Assembly: GCA_021801355.1 (NCBI GenBank) | Contig: JAJYYB010000012.1 | Coordinates: 1 to 52,215 of the forward strand | Origin: Microcaldota archaeon | Lineage (GTDB): Archaea; Micrarchaeota; Micrarchaeia; Micrarchaeales; Micrarchaeaceae | Length of the DNA stretch: 52,215 nucleotides | Reading direction: 5' to 3' | Shown: positions 9,600-18,657 of the stretch, piece by piece | Layout of the letters: each line of letters begins with the position of its first letter | Position numbering within the stretch: position 1 is the first letter of the stretch | Translations under genes and position numbers: made by a program | Notes under the pieces: model-generated | Seen by the model: only the letters and a program-made list of their open reading frames with translations | Told to the model about the DNA's origin: nothing | Database searches by the model: none

Positions 9600-9660
9600 G
9601 GCATTCTAGGAAGGCCGCAGTGTTCTGCAGGCGTGCATTTAATCAATCTTGGTGGAGCTC

Positions 9661-11724
9661 ATGGGGGACGTTATAGTAGAAGCTATGAAGATGAAGTTCG
9701 ACGACTTCTTCGAGCGCTATTACAGGGAGAAGATAAACGACCTCATAATAGGCATGCCGGAGAAGAGGAGCCTCCTCATAAACTTCAAGGACCTCGAGCT
9801 TTTCGACCCGGAACTCGCGAGCGAGCTGGTGGAGAAGCCGGATATGGTGCTCGAGGCAGCGACCGAATCGCTCAAATCCAAGAGCGAGGGCGTAGATTTG
9901 GGGGAGGTCGAGCCTCATTCAAGGTTCTACAGCCAGAATATAAACACGCCGCTCGTGCAGGACGTAGGCGCGAGGTACATAGGCAAGATGATACTCCTCG
10001 ACAGCCTCGTGGTCAAGAGGTCTGAGATAATACCTAGGGTCCACATAGGCGCTTATAAGTGCACATACTGCGGTGCTGCGTTCAAGTTCAGGACCGACAA
10101 GGACGAGGTGCCTGAAGTCTGCCCCCAATGCAAGAGGAGGTCGCTCAAGGATTCACCTGAGGAATCGAGGTTCATAAACCTGCAGAAGATAGCGGTGCAG
10201 GATCCGCTGGAGAAGCTCAGGGGCAACTCACCGACATGGCAGCTCGAGGTCTGGATGGAGGACGACCTGGTAAATACTGTTATACCAGGCGACAGGATAG
10301 ATCTTACTGGCATCCTTAGGATACGCCAGAGGCGCAACGTAAAGGGCAAGGTCGAGAGGGACTTCTACACGATGTTCCTTGACACAGTATCGATAATGCA
10401 CAAGCAGAGGGAGTTCTCCGACCTGAGCATATCAGACGATGAGGAGAGGCAGATAAGGGAGCTGGCCAAGGATCCGCAGATATTCGACAAGATAACGCGT
10501 TCCATAGCCCCGTCTATATACGGCTATGACGAGATAAAACAGGCGGTCGCGCTCCAGCTGTTCGGCGGAACTCCGGGCAAGAGCCTCGTAGATGGAGGCC
10601 TTATAAGAAGCGACATGCACATACTGCTTATAGGCGACCCGGGAAGCGCCAAGACGAGGGTACTGCAATCCGTTTCGAAACTGGTCCCGAAGGGGATATA
10701 TGTGAGCGGAAAGTCAGTCACAGGAGGCGGCATGACTGCGGTAGCCGAGAGGGACGAATTCTCAGAGGGAGGGTGGACACTTAAAGCCGGAGCGCTAGTG
10801 CTCGGAAGCGGAGGTATAGTGTGCATAGACGAGTTCGACAAGATAGGCGATGAGGACAGGGCCTCGCTGCACGAGGCGCTGGAATCGCAGACGATAAGCG
10901 TCGCAAAGGCAGGCATAGTTGCCACGTTCAACGCCAAGGCGGCTGTGCTTGCGGCTGCGAACCCGAAGTTCGGCAGGTTTGACCCGAACATGTATCCGTC
11001 GGAACAGTTTGACATACCACCCACCTTGCTTTCTAGATTCGACCTGATATTCCCGATAAAGGATCAGATGGACGAGGAGCAGGACAGGAACATAGCAAAG
11101 CACATACTTATACAGCACGAGGCAGCCGGAGCGGCGATAGCGGAGATAAGCAATTATGAGCAGGTGGAGCTTCCCCCAATAAACGAGCTTCTGCTGCGCA
11201 AGTACATAGCGTTCGCGAAGAGGACCGTGATGCCGCGCTTGAGCCAGGATGCTGCCAACAAGATACAGACCTATTACGTTGAGTTGAGGAAGTCGGGGCT
11301 GAAGCAGGGCGCGGTGCCGATAACGCCTAGGCAGATAGAGGGGCTGGTAAGGCTCGCGGAGGCGAGCGCGAAGGCGAGGCTGTCACCCACCGTGGAGGTT
11401 TCCGATGCAGAAAGGGGCATATGGCTGAGCGAGTTCATGCTCAAGACGCTTGCGGTGGACAGAGGCGGCAGGAAGGACATAGACATAATACTCACAGGCA
11501 TGCCCAGGGAGAAAGTCGACAAGATAAACATAGTCCTCTCGATAATAAGGGACCTTGACGACAAAGAGGGCGGGGCGAGGATGCACAGGATAAGGGAGGA
11601 GGGGGAGAAGGCGGGACTCGACTATGGCACCATAGAGAGGCTTGTCAATGAGCTCGACAAGAGCGGTGACATCTACATGCCGACTGCAGGGCTTTACAGG
11701 ATGGCGAAGAGCAAGGGAGAGTGA
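9661..11724 (+). CDS. mcm: Replicative DNA helicase MCM
   Basis: Archaeal homohexameric replicative helicase, 687 residues. The N-terminal DNA-binding region includes a zinc finger (CTYCGAAFK then CPQCKRR). The AAA+ core has Walker A GDPGSAKT (residues 325-332), Walker B GIVCIDEFDK, sensor 1 AAANPKFGRF and the arginine-finger segment LLSRFDLIF. A winged-helix-like tail follows (about residues 610-687). ATG at 9661 is chosen because a TATA-like ATTTAAT sits about 22-26 bases upstream; TTG at 9649 and GTG at 9652 are alternatives. The last four bases overlap the GTG start of the presenilin-like protease, so the two are translationally coupled. No GINS or primase gene is adjacent. Confidence 0.97.
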   Translation: MGDVIVEAMKMKFDDFFERYYREKINDLIIGMPEKRSLLINFKDLELFDPELASELVEKPDMVLEAATESLKSKSEGVDLGEVEPHSRFYSQNINTPLVQDVGARYIGKMILLDSLVVKRSEIIPRVHIGAYKCTYCGAAFKFRTDKDEVPEVCPQCKRRSLKDSPEESRFINLQKIAVQDPLEKLRGNSPTWQLEVWMEDDLVNTVIPGDRIDLTGILRIRQRRNVKGKVERDFYTMFLDTVSIMHKQREFSDLSISDDEERQIRELAKDPQIFDKITRSIAPSIYGYDEIKQAVALQLFGGTPGKSLVDGGLIRSDMHILLIGDPGSAKTRVLQSVSKLVPKGIYVSGKSVTGGGMTAVAERDEFSEGGWTLKAGALVLGSGGIVCIDEFDKIGDEDRASLHEALESQTISVAKAGIVATFNAKAAVLAAANPKFGRFDPNMYPSEQFDIPPTLLSRFDLIFPIKDQMDEEQDRNIAKHILIQHEAAGAAIAEISNYEQVELPPINELLLRKYIAFAKRTVMPRLSQDAANKIQTYYVELRKSGLKQGAVPITPRQIEGLVRLAEASAKARLSPTVEVSDAERGIWLSEFMLKTLAVDRGGRKDIDIILTGMPREKVDKINIVLSIIRDLDDKEGGARMHRIREEGEKAGLDYGTIERLVNELDKSGDIYMPTAGLYRMAKSKGE

Positions 11725-12722
11725 GCGGTGATTTTGCGGGCCTTCGTGTTATAGAGTACAGGCAGATGGTGCAGATTCTAGTAATGTTCATGATAGTGCA
11801 GTTCTTTGGCCTCCTTCTCGCGACGCAATGGTATTACGGGGTGTCCCCTTCTGCGGTATACAGCAGCCAGGTGGTCTCGGGAGTGGCAAACACCATAGTG
11901 CTTATAGCATATATAATAGGGTTCAGCCTGCTCCTTGTGATAATAATAAGGTTTTACAAGGGGGAACTCTTCTTCAGGCTCCTTGAGGCACTTGTGATTT
12001 TCATATCCGCATTTTTCGTATTCCTCATAGTAGGAGCCACGATCAATGGCGGGGCTTATGTCACAATAGGCGGGATGCAGCTGCCTGTGTACATAATAAC
12101 TGGCGTACTGGCCGCGGGGCTTCTTGTAGCAGTAAAGAACAAGTGGCCGAGGCTGAGGAACACCGCTGCTATAATAGCTAGCGTTGGAGTTGGGGTGGTG
12201 CTTGGGATAAGCTTCCCTTTCTTCGTGGCTTACCTGTTCATGATAGTGCTTGCAGTGTACGACTTCATAGCGGTCTTCATAACCAAGCACATGATAACCA
12301 TGGCTAGGGCCATGTCATCGATGAATCTCTCTTTCCTGATCGGGGTGAACGAGGTCGAGGCTGTGCCGGAGCGCTTGCTCAGCAAGGGCGAGAGGCTCGA
12401 GTACAGGAAGGAGAAGCAGAACATAAGGAAGAATAATCCCGCCCTAAGGCAGATAATGGACAACAACCTGGTGCCTTTCGCAGCTAGGATAGAGTTGGGC
12501 ACAGGCGATCTTGGCGTACCACTGATGCTCGCGGTAGCCGCATACCAGGTAAACCTGAACTTCACGCTCAGCCTTTTCATAATAGCCGGAGCCGTAGCCG
12601 GACTCATCGCTACGATGTACGTGCTCAGAAGGTACAAGCGTGCACTGCCCGCGATACCGCCGCTTCTTATCGGAATAAGCGTAGCGCTGCTGATTTACAT
12701 ACTACTGTACAGGACCGTATGA
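11721..12722 (+). CDS. Presenilin/signal-peptide-peptidase-like intramembrane aspartyl protease
   Basis: 333 residues with about nine membrane segments. The two catalytic aspartates of the A22 family are visible: D181 in VYDFIAVF and D263 in the GxGD motif LGTGDLG. The third signature, PAL, appears as LPAIP near residue 312, a conservative variant. A cytosolic basic loop (about residues 205-250) separates the two catalytic helices, as in archaeal presenilin homologues. The family cuts membrane-embedded helices such as remnant signal peptides; the substrate here is unknown. Start GTG overlaps the mcm stop (GTGA), so it is expressed with the helicase, though a functional link is not implied. 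Confidence 0.9.
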   Translation: MSGDFAGLRVIEYRQMVQILVMFMIVQFFGLLLATQWYYGVSPSAVYSSQVVSGVANTIVLIAYIIGFSLLLVIIIRFYKGELFFRLLEALVIFISAFFVFLIVGATINGGAYVTIGGMQLPVYIITGVLAAGLLVAVKNKWPRLRNTAAIIASVGVGVVLGISFPFFVAYLFMIVLAVYDFIAVFITKHMITMARAMSSMNLSFLIGVNEVEAVPERLLSKGERLEYRKEKQNIRKNNPALRQIMDNNLVPFAARIELGTGDLGVPLMLAVAAYQVNLNFTLSLFIIAGAVAGLIATMYVLRRYKRALPAIPPLLIGISVALLIYILLYRTV

Positions 12723-12841
12723 ACCATGCCATGAATCCTTTGGGCCACCTAAACGTACAAAAAGTGATAAATACTTTGAGTGGATAACGAGGTATATCTG
12801 GTGCGAATATTTCACACCGCACGAATGATGATTAAAGTTGA

Positions 12842-14731
12842 ATGGGATACTATATGTATAGATTAGGATATCTTTTGTCGATTCTGCTGCTCGGCATTGT
12901 CTTGATGGCGGATGCGGCTGCGGCCCCGACAGGCCCCGCAGTAGGAACGGCGACGATCCACGCGCCTGCAGTAATACTGGTGAACAACAGCGGCAGCCTG
13001 ACTGTGATAAACCTTACTGTAACCAAAGGCATAGGCAATGTGATAATTGTGGGCCCCGCATCGGTCGCACCTTCAACGCTGCAATCGGCCCAGACCGCGG
13101 TGTATTACGCAGCAAAATACCTGAACATAAACCAGTACAACTACAACTTCACATATGGGATAGAGGATAACTATTCGAACGTCTCTGGGCCTAGCGCAGG
13201 AGCGGCGATGACGCTGCTGGCCGTATCTGCGTTGTCGCATAAGCAGCTCCTGCAGAACTTCACCATAACCGGGACGATAAACTCTACCGGTGGCATAGGC
13301 GAGATAGGGGGGGTGTATGACAAGATAGGAGCGGCGGTTGCTTCAGGGATGAAATTCGCGCTAGTGCCTGCCGTACCTCCAGGAACCAGCGAGGATGTGC
13401 TCTATCTGCTGGTGCAGGACACTTTCGGCATACCGCTCATACAAGTTTCTAACATAACGCAGGCGCTGCCATTCGCCGAAGGACTGAAGAAGCCGTTGAA
13501 CGGGACTTCGTACGATTTCTACCTTAATCACCACGTAAGCGGGCTCCCATATGCGAATATATCATGCAGCAACGGATGCAATGAGAGCGCTTTCGGCACT
13601 CTGGCAAACTTCACGATAAATCTGACTAGGAGCGAGATAAACACACTGGCCTCTTATCCCGCATTCAACACGACTACGGCACAACTAAGCGAGGTACTGA
13701 ACGAAAGTGCGCAGCTCCAGGGCAGGGGCTACTACTATATAGCAGCGGACCAGGCCTTCCTTGACTATCAGAATGCCTTCTTCTTCGACAACCACCTTGT
13801 AACTAGGGCAGGCGGATTAAGCACCCTGCAAGGCGTAGGCAACTTCTGCTCGGATTTCATACCGCCCCAGATAACGCTACAAAATTATGAGTTCGTACTT
13901 GGCGGCGAGCTTAGGCAGGAATGGGGCAACTACACGATAAACCAGGCTATAAACAGCTACAACGTTACCGGTTTCGACACCGACGAGGTGCTTTCTGAGA
14001 TGGTAAGCGGAGCGGACTCTAACGGTTGGTGCAACGCAGCACATGAGATGTACAGCCTTGCCAGCCAGATGGGAGGCCAGGCGGCTACAGCCTCACAGTC
14101 GCTCAACTCTGCAGCCATCAACAGGATAGACCGCGCTCTGGCCTATGGCCCAAGTCTTTACCTTAGCGGTGCGGAGGCGGCTTACAAGGCGGGCAACTAC
14201 CCGATAGCGATACTTGATTCTGATTACGCATATGCGCTATCGTACAGCCCAAACGCAACTGTGGCGCAGAAGTACAACATGAGCCTTGCGATGGACGCAA
14301 ACTCTACTTACGGCATCTGGGCTTCGCAGTTCGCTGATGAGTCTGAGTTCTACCTTTATGAGGCTAGGACGAACGCGAACAGCACGAATGCAAGCATCTA
14401 CATAGACCAGGCTTATTCGACTGCCCTTCTGGCCAACCAGATGGGCAAGGACATGCAGCTCATATACCAGAACTTGCAGCCTACGGGACAGGTAATAACA
14501 AATAGCAGCAAGGTTAACGGCACGTCTTACAACGTGCCTAGCATAGTGGACTACACAGGGATGCAGGATGAGGTGGCGCAACTCAACAGGATTGTAACAG
14601 CATTATTTATAGTTATTGCTGGCATATTCCTTGTAAATGTTGCGATCTGGATTCTTTTGATAAAGGAGCACTACGCAAGGAAGGGACCGAAGCAGCGATC
14701 CGATAGGGCGCAACAGAAATATTCTAGGTGA
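12842..14731 (+). CDS. Membrane-anchored extracytoplasmic Lon-like (S16) serine protease
   Basis: 629 residues. A signal peptide (about residues 1-28) ends in an Ala-rich stretch. The Lon-type protease domain follows directly, with catalytic Ser118 in SGPSAGAAMT and Lys161 in GVYDKIGAA, flanked by TGTINSTGGIGEIGG. The long middle region (residues 200-585) is sequon-rich and helical, with no AAA module. A C-terminal membrane helix (about 590-612) and basic tail anchor it facing out. This matches the archaeal secreted S16 proteins (COG1750-like) rather than LonB. The start is ATG at 12842 or 12854. A TATA-like GATAAATAC near 12766 would give a short leader. Role in envelope protein turnover is inference. 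Confidence 0.87.
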   Translation: MGYYMYRLGYLLSILLLGIVLMADAAAAPTGPAVGTATIHAPAVILVNNSGSLTVINLTVTKGIGNVIIVGPASVAPSTLQSAQTAVYYAAKYLNINQYNYNFTYGIEDNYSNVSGPSAGAAMTLLAVSALSHKQLLQNFTITGTINSTGGIGEIGGVYDKIGAAVASGMKFALVPAVPPGTSEDVLYLLVQDTFGIPLIQVSNITQALPFAEGLKKPLNGTSYDFYLNHHVSGLPYANISCSNGCNESAFGTLANFTINLTRSEINTLASYPAFNTTTAQLSEVLNESAQLQGRGYYYIAADQAFLDYQNAFFFDNHLVTRAGGLSTLQGVGNFCSDFIPPQITLQNYEFVLGGELRQEWGNYTINQAINSYNVTGFDTDEVLSEMVSGADSNGWCNAAHEMYSLASQMGGQAATASQSLNSAAINRIDRALAYGPSLYLSGAEAAYKAGNYPIAILDSDYAYALSYSPNATVAQKYNMSLAMDANSTYGIWASQFADESEFYLYEARTNANSTNASIYIDQAYSTALLANQMGKDMQLIYQNLQPTGQVITNSSKVNGTSYNVPSIVDYTGMQDEVAQLNRIVTALFIVIAGIFLVNVAIWILLIKEHYARKGPKQRSDRAQQKYSR

Positions 14732-14747
14732 GTTTATAACAGACGTA

Positions 14748-14906
14748 TTGCCGGGGAGAGTTTGCGTGTCTTGCGGTCATCTTAGCAGGGAGTACACTGA
14801 GTTCTCCTGCCCAAGATGCGGCAAGAGCGACATGATAAGATGCTATCACTGCAGGGAGATATCGAACGCTTATAAGTGTTCGGAGTGCAGCTTCGAGGGT
14901 CCGTGA
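14748..14906 (+). CDS. Small zinc-ribbon protein (HVO_2753-like)
   Basis: 52 residues, too short for many gene callers. It has four zinc-binding Cys pairs: CVSCG, CPRCG, CYHC and CSECSF, ending in FEGP, the conserved end of the archaeal HVO_2753/DUF1610 family. These are nucleic-acid-associated zinc ribbons, often next to translation factors; here aEF-1beta follows after one base between stop and ATG. The start is taken as TTG at 14748 because the family needs both cysteines of CVSC; GTG at 14766 would lose one. The stop of the protease gene lies 16 bases upstream. Confidence 0.85.
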   Translation: MPGRVCVSCGHLSREYTEFSCPRCGKSDMIRCYHCREISNAYKCSECSFEGP

Positions 14907-14907
14907 T

Positions 14908-15159
14908 ATGTCTAAGGCTACTGTTCTATTCAAGGTTTATCCGGCAGACCCGGAGAAGGTCGCGCAGACGATGGACAACATAAAGGCGGCTATGAACCCT
15001 TCAGGGATGCAGGCGCAGGAAGTCGCCTTTGGCATAAAGCTGATAAAGGTGCTTTTCGTATATGAGTCTAAGGAGATGGGATCATCCCAGTTCGAGGACG
15101 GGCTCAAGAAAGTGGACGGAGTTGGCGAGGTAGAGGTCGAGGAGGAATCATTGATGTAA
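14908..15159 (+). CDS. ef1B: Translation elongation factor aEF-1beta
   Basis: 83 residues, about the usual archaeal size. It starts MSKATVLFKVYPADPEK and contains the family's central AFGIKLIKVLFVY and acidic C-terminal VGEVEVEEESLM. It is the guanine-nucleotide exchange factor that recycles aEF-1alpha-GDP to the GTP form. It begins one base after the stop of the zinc-ribbon gene and is surely co-transcribed with it; this pairing is common in archaea. Confidence 0.95.
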   Translation: MSKATVLFKVYPADPEKVAQTMDNIKAAMNPSGMQAQEVAFGIKLIKVLFVYESKEMGSSQFEDGLKKVDGVGEVEVEEESLM

Positions 15160-15180
15160 CTGCATCCAACGAGGAAAGGG

Positions 15181-15188
15181 TTATAAAA
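15181..15188 (+). promoter_or_regulatory. TATA box for the phosphoribosyltransferase gene
   Basis: TTATAAAA centred about 25 bases before the ATG at 15209. It decides against the upstream in-frame TTG at 15191 and implies a leaderless mRNA. Confidence 0.6.
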
Positions 15189-15208
15189 AGTTGCGCCGAT
15201 TATACTAC

Positions 15209-15784
15209 ATGGATGGCATTAAGAGGCCCAAAGTGAACAAGCCGCTCAACTTCGAGATGAGCAAGAGGCGGTTCATAAAGATAAGCTTCAAGGAGATGAA
15301 GTCGTATTCTGAGCAGCTCGCCAGGCGGATAATTGAGGAGCATGGCGCGCCCGAAGTGATAATATACGCGCAGCGCGGAGGCATGCTCATCGGAAGGCTG
15401 CTTAGCGATGCCCTTGGAGTCAGGGACCTTGTCTGCATAAGCGCGAAGTATTACTCCAAGTCAAACAGGAGGTACTCACGTGTCATAGTGGGAAGCATAC
15501 CGCAACTGAAAGTCAAGGGCTACGCGCTCCTTGTGGACGACATCGCCGATACCGGGAAGACCCTGAATGAGATACGCTCTGGCATAGCCAAGAAGTCAAA
15601 AGCCAAGTTAGTGACATGCACTTTCGGTATGAAACCGCAGACCGTGATAAGGCCGGATTTCTACTCGTTCAGCGTGAGCAACGACACCTGGGTTGTCTTC
15701 GAATACGAGGAGTTCGAGGCGATGAGGAACTTCTCGGCCACAGGCAACGATGCCGGGTTGAGGTTCATAAAGAAGAATTTTTAA
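15209..15784 (+). CDS. Purine-type phosphoribosyltransferase
   Basis: 191 residues of type I PRTase fold. The PRPP-binding loop LLVDDIADTGKTL is unmistakable, preceded by a YAQRGGMLIGRLLSD substrate loop. This layout suits hypoxanthine/xanthine/guanine phosphoribosyltransferases (COG2236/GPT-like), which salvage purine bases with PRPP to nucleotides, but base specificity cannot be read from the sequence. The start is set at ATG 15209 by the TATA box at 15181-15188. Its last 20 bases overlap the 3' end of the convergent Mut7-C gene. Confidence 0.85.
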   Translation: MDGIKRPKVNKPLNFEMSKRRFIKISFKEMKSYSEQLARRIIEEHGAPEVIIYAQRGGMLIGRLLSDALGVRDLVCISAKYYSKSNRRYSRVIVGSIPQLKVKGYALLVDDIADTGKTLNEIRSGIAKKSKAKLVTCTFGMKPQTVIRPDFYSFSVSNDTWVVFEYEEFEAMRNFSATGNDAGLRFIKKNF

Positions 15785-16250
15785 CCGCTAGTTCTGATAC
15801 CCTGGAGAGGCGCCTTGCTATGGTCCTCCAGTGCGATCCCTGCCAATAGAGCTTGCCACATTTCCTGCAGCTGTAGAACTCATTATACCTTGAGTATATG
15901 CTTTCGGGTAGGCCTTTATTCTCTGCAAAATCCGGCCCTGCAGTACGAAGTTTTATGCCGCACCCAGGGCATAGGGTTTGAGATGCGTCGGCTTGCACGC
16001 GGAGGCGGAGCTCGCTTATTATATAAGCGAGCTGCCCGTCAAGGTCCTGCTGCACGACAAGAAGGGCTTTTATGCCGCGCTTCTTCGCCCTCAATGATAG
16101 CGCCACATCAGAGGTAAGGAGCGTGGCCTTGGTCGACTTGGTGTATCTGAGTATTGCATCGTCGCCCTGTTCGGGAACGTCCTTCGCGGCTATGCCGGCA
16201 AGCCTGAGCCACCTTGCGACCTTTGCGAGCATGACGTCGGCAAGTATCAC
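15765..16250 (-). CDS. Mut7-C RNase domain protein (DUF82)
   Basis: 161 residues. A PIN-like Mut7-C domain begins ILADVMLAKVARWLRLAG, the usual family opening with the first conserved Asp, followed by LLTSDVALS. A C-terminal zinc ribbon (CPGCGIKL, then CRKCGKLYWQGSHW) is typical of archaeal members, believed to be RNases. The GTG at 16250 is preferred: a Shine-Dalgarno-like GGAG lies about 8 bases upstream and the product then matches the family start. A longer frame from ATG 16286 adds 12 residues. A TATA-like stretch at 16289-16299 would give a short leader. The gene diverges from rad50. Confidence 0.87.
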   Translation of the reverse strand: MILADVMLAKVARWLRLAGIAAKDVPEQGDDAILRYTKSTKATLLTSDVALSLRAKKRGIKALLVVQQDLDGQLAYIISELRLRVQADASQTLCPGCGIKLRTAGPDFAENKGLPESIYSRYNEFYSCRKCGKLYWQGSHWRTIARRLSRVSELAVKNSSL

Positions 16251-16347
16251 TCTTTTCTCCTTCCTTACAGAGCAATTTTTTAGCATACTATTTTTATAGG
16301 TGAACTGGTAAATACCACTTGCTGACAAATGATCTGGTGTCTGCCGA

Positions 16348-18651
16348 ATGATAAAGTCCATAGAGCTAGTCAACTGGAAGACGCATAAGCGCACAAGGAT
16401 GGAATTCCAGAACGGGGTGAACGTGCTCATAGGGATAATGGGTGCAGGCAAGAGCTCGGTACTGGATGCGATGTCTTTCGCCCTGTTCGGCACCTTCCCT
16501 GCGCTAAAGAGCAGGAGAGTTTCCACCACCGACCTGATATCGAACAGGCCCGTGCAGGAGGATGAGGCCAGCGTGACATTGATATTCGATTCCGATGGGA
16601 GCACTTACTCCGTGACAAGGAAACTGAGCATGCGCGGCAGCAGCACAGCTAAGCTCGAGCGGGACGGCGAATACCTCCAGGCGCAGGCTGAGAGGGTAAA
16701 TGAGGAGATAGAACGCGTGCTGAAGATAGACTATGACACATTTTCAAGGGCCATATACGCAGAGCAGAATAACCTCGACTATTTCCTGGAGCTTACAAAG
16801 AGTGACAGGAAGAAGCAGATAGACAATATGCTTGGCCTGGACCAGTTCGCCAGCGCAGAGGAGAATGCCACATCGCTCATAAACAGCATAAAGGGTATGA
16901 TAAAGGATGAGGAGGCCACGCTGATGCAGATAGACATCAAGTCTTACAAAACGCATCTGGAGAGGCTGGCGGATGAGAAAAAGAGCATAGAGAAGGAGCA
17001 GGAATCGCTCAGGGCTGCAGAGAGGTCCGCGGAGGTGGAGGCAGCGCTGATCAGCAAGAAGTTGGATGATGCCAAAGCACTGTACGCAAAAAAGCTGGCG
17101 CTCTCAACGGAGATCGCTTCGATAAACGGGAGGATAACTGCAATGAACGAGGAGCTAGATAGGATAGGCAAGCTTAACATCAACGAGGATAAGCTGCAGA
17201 AGGAGCTGGATGAGAAGAGGGCGCTAAAGGGAAGGGTCGATGGCGAGATAACCCAGTTGAGGGCAAAGCTAAAGGAAGCGACAGCTAAGCTGGCGTCGCT
17301 CGAGACCTCATCGAAGAGCAACGAGATGAAGGCGAGGGAGCGCGAGAGGATCATCGACGGGATAAAAGGCAGGAGCCTTGAGGCGCTCGAGAGGGAGCTG
17401 AAGCAGAACGAGGATTCGCTCAAGGAGATGAACGATGGCCTCGCGCGGAACAACGCACAGAAAAAGGAGCTTACTGCGTGGCTTACCGAGCTGAAGAAGC
17501 ACGTAGGCAGGTGCCCGGTGTGCGAGAGCGAACTTGATGAGGAAAAGAGGAAGAAGCTGCTCGGCGACAAGAGCGCCCTGATAGACGGTATAGACCGCGA
17601 AAACGCAAGGCTAACGAAGCAGATAACAGAGATGGAGGCTCTGGTAAAAAGGTTGGGCAGCGATAGGACGATGCTGGCGATATACATGAGCAAGCTGAAG
17701 GACTACGAGAACCTTGATGCTACAATAAAGAGAGAGAACGAGGCGCTCGCAACAGTCAAGCCGCAGGTGAAGGAGCTTGAGAGCGAAGTCGAAGCAAAAG
17801 GCATGGAACGCGATGCTGCAGCAGAATCGATAAGCAAACTCAACGCAAACTTCGATGTGGCGAAGAGGAAAAAATCATACACAGAACAGGTAGCGAGGGA
17901 CAGCGCTGCGGTAAAGGGGAAAACTTTAGAAATCGACGCGATAGCTGTCGATGACAAGCAGGTAGACGAGCTACAGGAAATGCTCAGAAAGAGGAGCGGG
18001 GAGCTTGGCGACGCAAAAGCTAAGATTGCGAGCAACCTGAAGTACATGGCCAACATAAACTCGCAGATTGATGAGAAGGCAAGGCAGGTAAAAAATTTTG
18101 CACTGATAGAAGAAAGGATAGGCAAGAGGAGGGACTACATAAACAACCTCAACAAGTTCAAGACAGCGCTTATGGAAACCGGCGAGCTTTTAAGGAACAG
18201 GCTCGTTTCCTCGATAAACAGCCTTATGGACGGCCTGTGGCCGGACCTTTATCCTTATGCGGATTACAGGGGCGTAAGGCTGGCAACGAAGAAGGACGAT
18301 TACCTCCTCGAGGCTGATATAGGGGGCGCAGGCGGCGAGAGCTGGGTGTCAGTTGATTCCATAGCAAGCGGAGGGGAGAGGAGCGTTGCGTGCCTTGTAA
18401 TGCGTGTTGCGATGTCTATGGTCATAGTGCCGAACTTGAAGTGGATAATACTTGATGAACCGACGCACAACCTTGACTCCAACGGCATATCGAAGCTGAT
18501 AAGCGTGCTGGGCGAGAGCCTGCCGAAGGTTGTTGAGCAGATCTTCATAATAACGCATGATGATAGCCTTAAGCAGATAGGCTCAGCTAGGATCTACACT
18601 CTTGACAGGGATAAGTCGGCAAATGGCCCGACTGCGATATCGGAGCTATGA
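16348..18651 (+). CDS. rad50: DNA double-strand break repair ATPase Rad50
   Basis: 767 residues, an ABC/SMC-type ATPase. The N-terminal half has Walker A GIMGAGKSSVLDAM (near residue 30) and Q-loop AEQNNLDYFLEL. Long charged coiled coils (about residues 180-380 and 400-600) flank the zinc hook CPVC (C389, C392). The C-terminal half has the signature SGGERSVACLVMR, Walker B IILDEPTHNLD and a final ITHDD. It should partner with Mre11 to process DNA ends. Unusually, no mre11, herA or nurA lies in the window, although archaea often cluster them. It is convergent with ftsZ, stops 6 bases apart. Confidence 0.96.
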   Translation: MIKSIELVNWKTHKRTRMEFQNGVNVLIGIMGAGKSSVLDAMSFALFGTFPALKSRRVSTTDLISNRPVQEDEASVTLIFDSDGSTYSVTRKLSMRGSSTAKLERDGEYLQAQAERVNEEIERVLKIDYDTFSRAIYAEQNNLDYFLELTKSDRKKQIDNMLGLDQFASAEENATSLINSIKGMIKDEEATLMQIDIKSYKTHLERLADEKKSIEKEQESLRAAERSAEVEAALISKKLDDAKALYAKKLALSTEIASINGRITAMNEELDRIGKLNINEDKLQKELDEKRALKGRVDGEITQLRAKLKEATAKLASLETSSKSNEMKARERERIIDGIKGRSLEALERELKQNEDSLKEMNDGLARNNAQKKELTAWLTELKKHVGRCPVCESELDEEKRKKLLGDKSALIDGIDRENARLTKQITEMEALVKRLGSDRTMLAIYMSKLKDYENLDATIKRENEALATVKPQVKELESEVEAKGMERDAAAESISKLNANFDVAKRKKSYTEQVARDSAAVKGKTLEIDAIAVDDKQVDELQEMLRKRSGELGDAKAKIASNLKYMANINSQIDEKARQVKNFALIEERIGKRRDYINNLNKFKTALMETGELLRNRLVSSINSLMDGLWPDLYPYADYRGVRLATKKDDYLLEADIGGAGGESWVSVDSIASGGERSVACLVMRVAMSMVIVPNLKWIILDEPTHNLDSNGISKLISVLGESLPKVVEQIFIITHDDSLKQIGSARIYTLDRDKSANGPTAISEL

Positions 18652-18657
18652 GGCGCT

